Shown here piece after piece: positions 59,557 through 64,000 of a stretch of DNA of 64,000 bases; position 1 is the first letter of the stretch, and each line of letters opens with the position of its first letter. The notes under the pieces were generated by a model. That model did no database searches and was not told the origin of the DNA. It was given only the letters and a program-made list of their open reading frames with translations. The stretch lies in the NCBI RefSeq assembly GCF_036032445.1, contig NZ_CP107932.1, positions 250,501-314,500 of the forward strand, given 5' to 3'. The position numbers and the translations under genes were made by a program. Source of the DNA: Nocardia sp. NBC_00416. GTDB taxonomy: Bacteria; Actinomycetota; Actinomycetes; Mycobacteriales; Mycobacteriaceae.

Positions 59557-60197
59557 TCGGCCGGTTCGATCCGGCTCTCACCGGGCGGGACTGCTGGATC
59601 CGCACGGCCGCCGGCGACCGCGTCCCGCTCCCGACCCGGCGCTGGCTGGGCGGCGACCGCACCACCGCCGTCGATCGGCATGTGGACTCCGCCCTGGTCG
59701 GTTGCTGTGACGGGCCGACGGTGGACCTCGGCTGCGGACCGGGCCGGCTCGTGGAGACATTGTGCCGCCGGGGCGTGGTCGCGCTCGGGGTGGATATCTC
59801 ACCCACCGCGATCGCCGTCACCCGCCACCGCGGCGCCCCCGCGGTGGCGCGCGATATCTTCGGTCCGCTACCCGGTGACGGCCGCTGGCACTACGCGTTG
59901 CTGGCCGACGGGAACATCGGCATCGGCGGGGATCCACGTCGTATCCTGCGTCGCGTCTCCGGACTGCTCCGGCCGGGCGGCTTGGCGATCGTCGAATTCT
60001 CCTGCCCCGGCACGGGTATCAGCGTCCAGCGGATCCGGCTGGAAACCCGCACTGAGGCCGGTGACTGGTTTCCGTGGGCGGAGGCCGGGATCGATCACGC
60101 GGCCGGGTTGGCGGGCGAGACCGGTTTCGACCTGCTCACCACGGCGGATATCTCCGGACGCCATATCGCGTGGTTGCGCAGCGGCGCACCGCGGTGA
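59553..60197 (+). CDS. class I SAM-dependent methyltransferase
   Basis: A 214-residue methyltransferase with motif I VDLGCGPGRLVETL (about 57-70) and LGVDISPTAI; GGDPRRILRRVSGLLRPGGLAIVEF is the usual post-core region. The GTG start sits in the GTGA overlap with the DUF2064 gene, so GT2, DUF2064 and methyltransferase are coupled. Substrate probably a sugar or lipid-linked sugar. Confidence 0.9.
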   Translation: MIGRFDPALTGRDCWIRTAAGDRVPLPTRRWLGGDRTTAVDRHVDSALVGCCDGPTVDLGCGPGRLVETLCRRGVVALGVDISPTAIAVTRHRGAPAVARDIFGPLPGDGRWHYALLADGNIGIGGDPRRILRRVSGLLRPGGLAIVEFSCPGTGISVQRIRLETRTEAGDWFPWAEAGIDHAAGLAGETGFDLLTTADISGRHIAWLRSGAPR

Positions 60198-60203
60198 ACC
60201 CGA

Positions 60204-60695
60204 TCATCCGGGTGTGTCCGGGGCGAAACAGTCGCGGTAGAGCGCGCGGACCTCGTGCTCGAACTCGGGGACCGGACCCTCGGTGCGGGCGCCCGGAACG
60301 ATCTGGGTGATCGGCAGGACGGCGACGGGCGCGGCCGGTGCGCCCCATTCGCGCAACCACCCGGCGAGCTGACCACCCGAGGTCGCGAACACGATGCGGC
60401 CGAGCCCGACCCAGCCGTGGCTCGCGGCGCACATCGGGCAGTGTTCGCCGGAGGTGTAGACGGTCGCCGCCGCGCGGCCGGCCGGGTCGAGGTGGTTCGC
60501 CGCCCAGCGCGAGATCTCGAATTCCGGATGCCGTGTCGCGTCGCCGTCCCGCACCCGGTTGCGGTCTTCGAACAGCACCGTCCCGTCGCCGGAGACGAGC
60601 AGCGATCCGAACGGCTGGTCGCCCGCGGCCAGCGCCTCCCGGGCCAGTTCGACACAGCGGCGTAGGTGATCCACATCGTGTGCGGTGATCGTCAT
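60204..60695 (-). CDS. nucleoside deaminase (CMP/dCMP deaminase family)
   Basis: Zinc deaminase of 163 residues. The zinc/catalytic motifs are RHPEFE (H-P-E in place of H-A-E) and GEHCPMCAASHG (PCxxC-type, here CPMC). These fit guanine/cytosine deaminase-like proteins of actinomycetes. Convergent with the methyltransferase gene, 6 nt apart. Base specificity unknown. Confidence 0.9.
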   Translation of the reverse strand: MTITAHDVDHLRRCVELAREALAAGDQPFGSLLVSGDGTVLFEDRNRVRDGDATRHPEFEISRWAANHLDPAGRAAATVYTSGEHCPMCAASHGWVGLGRIVFATSGGQLAGWLREWGAPAAPVAVLPITQIVPGARTEGPVPEFEHEVRALYRDCFAPDTPG

Positions 60696-60821
60696 GGAGG
60701 CATCCTCGCCGATCGATTCCCGGAGCGGCTCACCGGCCGGGCGAGTCGGCGTGCGCAGGTGCGGCCCGGCGACAGCAGGCGTCCGCCGACCACGTCTGTG
60801 GCCGGCGGACTCGGCGGGTGG

Positions 60822-62591
60822 TCAGCGCGACGTTTCCGCGAAAGTGCCGCTCGGCCGCGGGGCCGATGTCTGCGTGGTGCTGGTTCCGGCGACCTGGGTC
60901 GGCGCCGGACCGGTGGGCGAAGGAACCGGAGCGGTCGTCGGTTCGGGCGCCACCGGGGTGGTCGCGGTCACGGCCTCGGTGGGCGCCGTCGTGGGCGCGG
61001 TCGTCGACGGCTCCCCGGTCGTGGGCTCGGTGGTGGACGGTTCGGGGGTGGTCGTCGGCTCGACGGTCGGCGGCGTAGTGGCGGAACCGGTCGGAGACTG
61101 CGAGGTGGTCGGCGCGGTGCCGCTCGTGGTCGGCGCGGCCGTCGTGGTGGTCGGAGCGCTCGTCGGCGCGGTCGAGGTGGCGGCCGCCGCGCGGTACGCG
61201 TCGTCGAGGTCTTCGGGGGTCGGGGTCGCGGTCGTGGTCACCGGCTGCCCGGCCTGCGCCTGTTTCGCCAAGTGGGTGAGCCACGCCGCGGCGTACTCGG
61301 CCGAGGTCAGCGTCTTGCCGTTGCCCGGGTCGGCGTCGCGCCAGTAGTCGAAGTGGTGACCGGTGGCGTTCGGGCCGAGGGTGAGCTTGTAGGGGTCCGA
61401 CAGGATCACCGGGATGGTGTTCTGGTTCGTCACGATCAGTCCGACGATCTCGTTGAACACCTTCTGCGGCAGATAGGCCAGCGGCGACATCTGATCGCTG
61501 GCGATGGAATCCGCGGCCGCCGGGGCGGGGGTGTTCGACCCGGGCACGTAGGCCGGATCCGAGACCCGCAGCAGCACCTCGAGGAAGGTCTCGTCACTGG
61601 CCATCCAGTTCGGCTGCGACTCGATATCGGCGAGCGCCGCGAGCGCGACCCGGCTCAGCGCGACCGCGACATCCTGTCCGGTCGCCGGGGTGAGCCCCTC
61701 GCGTTCGAGCGCGTCGACATTCATCTGCCGCGCCACATTGACCACCAGTTGCAGCAGCGCGATGTTCTCCGGCGCCGCACAGGTGAGGTCGCCGTCGGAG
61801 CAGAAGGACGCGATCTTGCCGTTCAGCGCGCCGAAGTCGCCGCCGGTGCCGGCCACCGCGCCACGGCCCGGGACCGCGGTGCCGCCGTTCTGGTACGACT
61901 GATCGAAGCCGTCCGGGTTGCCGTAGGGGTTCTGCGCGCCGGGGAACGGTCCGTCGCCCGCCGAGCGGCCGGAGTCGGCGAGGATGACCACGCCGGTGAC
62001 CTTGTTCGGGTCGACGATCCCGTAGCCGCCGTCCTGCTGCTCCTGGTGCCCGATCTCCATCGCGACCCGGCGGACCACGTCGGCGCCCTCGCTGTAGCCG
62101 ACGATCGCGAACTGCGTATCGGGGCAGGCCTGCGCGATCTCGCGCATCACCTGCTGGGTGTTGGCCACACCGGTGGTGACCGCGTCCTCGTAGGTGGCCA
62201 TATTCGCCGGGTAGGCGATGTACACGGCGGCGTACGAGCCGGGGTCCACGTCATCGGCGGGGGCGTTGACCACCGGGTCGACCCATTCGCTGCTGTGGTC
62301 GCCGGACAGCGCGGCGGGCAGCGGTTTGCCGTCGGCCCCGACCAGCATCGCGGTGGTGCCCGTGGCCGGGGTGTCACCGCGGCCGGCGACCGAGATGGTC
62401 ACCATGTCGTGGCACTCGGTGACCGAGGCCTTCAACTGTGTATCCGCCTGCTGTGCCGGCGAGGTCACCGAATAGGCGGCGGCCACCGCCGCCACCACGC
62501 CGAGGGCGGCCGGGGCGGCGACCGCCGAGGCGATTCGGTGCTGCGCGAGGTAGGTGCGGCAGCGCACGAGGTAACTACTTCGGAAAGCCAT
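60822..62591 (-). CDS. secreted cutinase family esterase with Thr/Pro-rich tail
   Basis: A 589-residue exported protein. N-terminal signal or anchor (SAVAAPAALGVVAAVAAAYS, about 22-42), cutinase/alpha-beta hydrolase domain with nucleophile IVGYSEGADV (S near residue 157), and TGHHFDYW as a possible histidine site. The last 120 residues are Thr/Pro/Ser-rich (TTEPTTGEPSTT), like cell-wall-spanning linkers, with no sorting signal seen. It probably acts on lipids or polyesters outside the cell. ATG at 62591 with GGAG 8 nt upstream. Confidence 0.85.
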   Translation of the reverse strand: MAFRSSYLVRCRTYLAQHRIASAVAAPAALGVVAAVAAAYSVTSPAQQADTQLKASVTECHDMVTISVAGRGDTPATGTTAMLVGADGKPLPAALSGDHSSEWVDPVVNAPADDVDPGSYAAVYIAYPANMATYEDAVTTGVANTQQVMREIAQACPDTQFAIVGYSEGADVVRRVAMEIGHQEQQDGGYGIVDPNKVTGVVILADSGRSAGDGPFPGAQNPYGNPDGFDQSYQNGGTAVPGRGAVAGTGGDFGALNGKIASFCSDGDLTCAAPENIALLQLVVNVARQMNVDALEREGLTPATGQDVAVALSRVALAALADIESQPNWMASDETFLEVLLRVSDPAYVPGSNTPAPAAADSIASDQMSPLAYLPQKVFNEIVGLIVTNQNTIPVILSDPYKLTLGPNATGHHFDYWRDADPGNGKTLTSAEYAAAWLTHLAKQAQAGQPVTTTATPTPEDLDDAYRAAAATSTAPTSAPTTTTAAPTTSGTAPTTSQSPTGSATTPPTVEPTTTPEPSTTEPTTGEPSTTAPTTAPTEAVTATTPVAPEPTTAPVPSPTGPAPTQVAGTSTTQTSAPRPSGTFAETSR

Positions 62592-62741
62592 GTCCCGAGC
62601 TCCATTCCACTTCTGATAAATGGACGGACAGGCCCCCCGACGGGCCATTGCGTCACCGTAGAGTTCGCGCGGCGGCCCCGCGACGTTACGGTGTGCGCAC
62701 TGAGCGGTCCGCGCGGACGCAGCGGAGGCGGAGGATTCGCA

Positions 62742-64000
62742 TCACTTCGGGGCCAGTGCCCCCGCGTGGTAGGAGACGCTGGGACTCCACAGGAAGAAGC
62801 TGTCGATCCCGGCCCTATTGGTGGCATCGATCTGAGCTCTGACCTGGGCATCTCCATAATCCGCGCCCAGACTGAAATCCTGTAGCCAGGGGATCACCTT
62901 CGCGCCCGTGCCCTTGGTCACGGTCTGGAAATCCCGCAGTGCCGCCGCGACGATGTCGTAGGGCTGGTTGTTGGGATCGGCCACGCCGTACTCGCCGGTG
63001 TTCCAGTGCGAGGGGTAGATCATCGGGGCGACGAAATCCACCTGCTTCGCGATGAGTGAGATGTCCTGGGCGATCTGGTCGGGCCGGGAGGCGGCGATGC
63101 CGTAGACGGCCGCGCTGAGATGGGCGCCCGCGCTGTGCACCGGCTCCCGGCTCTGCTTCAGGAATCCGGCGACGCCCGCGGTCGCCGGACCGGTGAGCCC
63201 GGGGAACCGCATACTCGACAGACTGCCGTCCGGGCGGCGGACGTAGTCGTACATGATCCCGTCGAAGCCCAGTTCCGCGGCCTCGACGGCCAGCGCGATG
63301 TTGTACGCGCGCACCTCGGCATGGGCGAAATTGGTGAACGCGATCGCGCCGTAGTGGCTGGAGTACGGCTGCCCGGACGGATCCTGGACCACCCAATCCG
63401 GGCGGCCGTGGTGCCACGCCCAGCCCGCGAGGGCCGGGTCGCGGAAGGCCACGATCCGGCCGACCACCTGCACACCCATCTCGTGCAGCTGCCGCAGTGC
63501 GGCCCGCGCCTCGTAGATCGGGGTGGCGGCGCCGGTGGTGCGGGCGAGCGGAACCTTCGAGTCGTAACCGACCATCCCGTCCTCGTCCTTGATATCGAGC
63601 TGGACGGTATCGATACGACCCTGCCGCGCCATATCGAGGACGGATTCGCGCATCCCGTCGTCCGACCAGGCGTACGCGGTGACGTGGACCGCGCGCATCC
63701 GGGGCAGGTCGATTCCGGTAGTCAGCGCCCGGCTGGTCGCGTTGCCCGCCGCGTCCACGGCCACCACTTCGGAACCGGAGGGATGATGGGACAGCTCGGT
63801 CTCGAAACTGCCGTCCGGTCCGGGTGTCACCGTCTCCGCACCGATCGAGACGCGTGCGGCGTCGGGTGCCCGGCCGCGGACGGTGACCGGGTCGCGATAG
63901 GACGCGACGGTATCGGGCTGCGCCACTTCCAGCTCGGGTGCGGCGGTGTCGACGGTGAAGGTCGCCGTCGCGGCCGGGCCGCCGCGCACCCAGCCGATCG
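62742..64000 (-). CDS. putative glycoside hydrolase (DUF4015), N-terminus outside window
   Basis: At least 419 residues; the frame continues past the right edge. A bacterial Ig-like segment (about the first 90 visible residues: VDTAAPELEVAQP, PDGSFETEL, AVDAAGNAT) precedes a TIM-barrel DUF4015 domain: AVHVTAYAW, DTVQLDIKDEDG, ELGFDGIMYDYVRRPDG and FVAPMIYPSHW. The domain resembles putative polysaccharide hydrolases; probably secreted. Stop at 62742. Confidence 0.85.
   Translation of the reverse strand, partial: IGWVRGGPAATATFTVDTAAPELEVAQPDTVASYRDPVTVRGRAPDAARVSIGAETVTPGPDGSFETELSHHPSGSEVVAVDAAGNATSRALTTGIDLPRMRAVHVTAYAWSDDGMRESVLDMARQGRIDTVQLDIKDEDGMVGYDSKVPLARTTGAATPIYEARAALRQLHEMGVQVVGRIVAFRDPALAGWAWHHGRPDWVVQDPSGQPYSSHYGAIAFTNFAHAEVRAYNIALAVEAAELGFDGIMYDYVRRPDGSLSSMRFPGLTGPATAGVAGFLKQSREPVHSAGAHLSAAVYGIAASRPDQIAQDISLIAKQVDFVAPMIYPSHWNTGEYGVADPNNQPYDIVAAALRDFQTVTKGTGAKVIPWLQDFSLGADYGDAQVRAQIDATNRAGIDSFFLWSPSVSYHAGALAPK

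Noticed and set aside
1..64000. tRNA, rRNA, CRISPR arrays, riboswitches, transposases, prophage or attachment sites
   Set aside because: Looked for by eye on both strands; no repeat-spacer pattern, no transposase motifs and no tRNA-like clover sequences were recognised. A covariance-model search could still find small RNAs.

Overview
The window is G+C-rich DNA with very dense gene packing, many ATGA/GTGA start-stop overlaps and frequent GTG starts. The gene families point to a mycolic-acid actinomycete, most likely Nocardia or a close relative: an MmpS-like protein, a cutinase-type esterase with a GYSEG nucleophile, an F420-type LLM oxidoreductase, a FusA2-like EF-G paralogue, an ECF42 sigma factor with its DGPF/YciI partner, and actinobacterial AztD/AztC zinc proteins. 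This assignment rests on protein families only. I saw no rRNA, tRNA, CRISPR array, transposase or phage gene.

Layout. (1) 1-5088, minus strand: a truncated SsuB/TauB-type ABC importer (ATPase, permease, lipoprotein binding protein), preceded by 5-dehydro-4-deoxyglucarate dehydratase and 2,5-dioxovalerate dehydrogenase, the two last steps of D-glucarate catabolism. (2) 5769-21247, plus strand: a run of 15 tightly packed catabolic genes (tandem SMP-30 propeller, four SDRs, Rieske oxygenase, Baeyer-Villiger-type monooxygenase, ThDP enzyme, aldehyde dehydrogenase, two SnoaL/NTF2-like proteins, TauD-type dioxygenase, carboxymuconolactone-decarboxylase-like protein, DUF427 protein, TesB-like thioesterase). 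A convergent GntR/FadR-type regulator closes the region. A 25-bp motif is shared between the operon's promoter region and the regulator's own promoter region, so the regulator probably controls both. The enzyme set suggests oxidation of an alicyclic or ketone-containing compound through an ester or lactone. (3) 22178-25934: a TerD-family protein divergent from a multi-spanning VirB6/TrbL-like membrane protein that has no other secretion genes nearby. (4) 26116-31021: an aztABCD-type zinc import locus. The permease is fused in frame to a beta-propeller, a second free propeller (AztD) follows the binding protein, and a Zur-like palindrome lies between the divergent permease and ATPase genes. (5) 31334-33923: a three-gene operon (DUF6285, APH-fold kinase, acyl-CoA dehydrogenase) resembling LvaB-LvaA-LvaC of 4-hydroxyacid catabolism, followed by a decayed biotin carboxylase gene. 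(6) 34756-43926: TetR regulator with tandem operators and a divergent alpha/beta hydrolase, LLM oxidoreductase, YegP protein, cation/proton antiporter, DUF7144 protein, the YciI-ECF42 pair, a plsC remnant and an EF-G-like protein. (7) 44190-53573: MmpS-like protein, NERD-domain membrane protein, membrane sulfite-oxidase-like molybdoenzyme, ZapE, a second BVMO-type monooxygenase, an EF-G-binding (FBP) protein, a nucleotidyltransferase and a quinone oxidoreductase. (8) 53762-60197: a sugar/envelope group (epimerase, GT-C-like membrane protein with an OmpR-type two-component system, GT2 glycosyltransferase, DUF2064/TIGR04282 protein, methyltransferase). (9) 60204-64000: nucleoside deaminase, secreted cutinase-like esterase with a Thr/Pro tail, and a putative glycoside hydrolase running off the window.

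How they may work together. The long oxidative operon could make hydroxyacids from cyclic ketones by Baeyer-Villiger oxidation and lactone opening. The LvaBAC-like genes 10 kb downstream could phosphorylate and dehydrate 4-hydroxyacyl-CoAs. This link is inference. Several enzymes lack a residue that their families normally need (SDR at 16219, ThDP enzyme at 12524, alpha/beta hydrolase at 35463, thioesterase at 20342), so their reactions should not be assumed.
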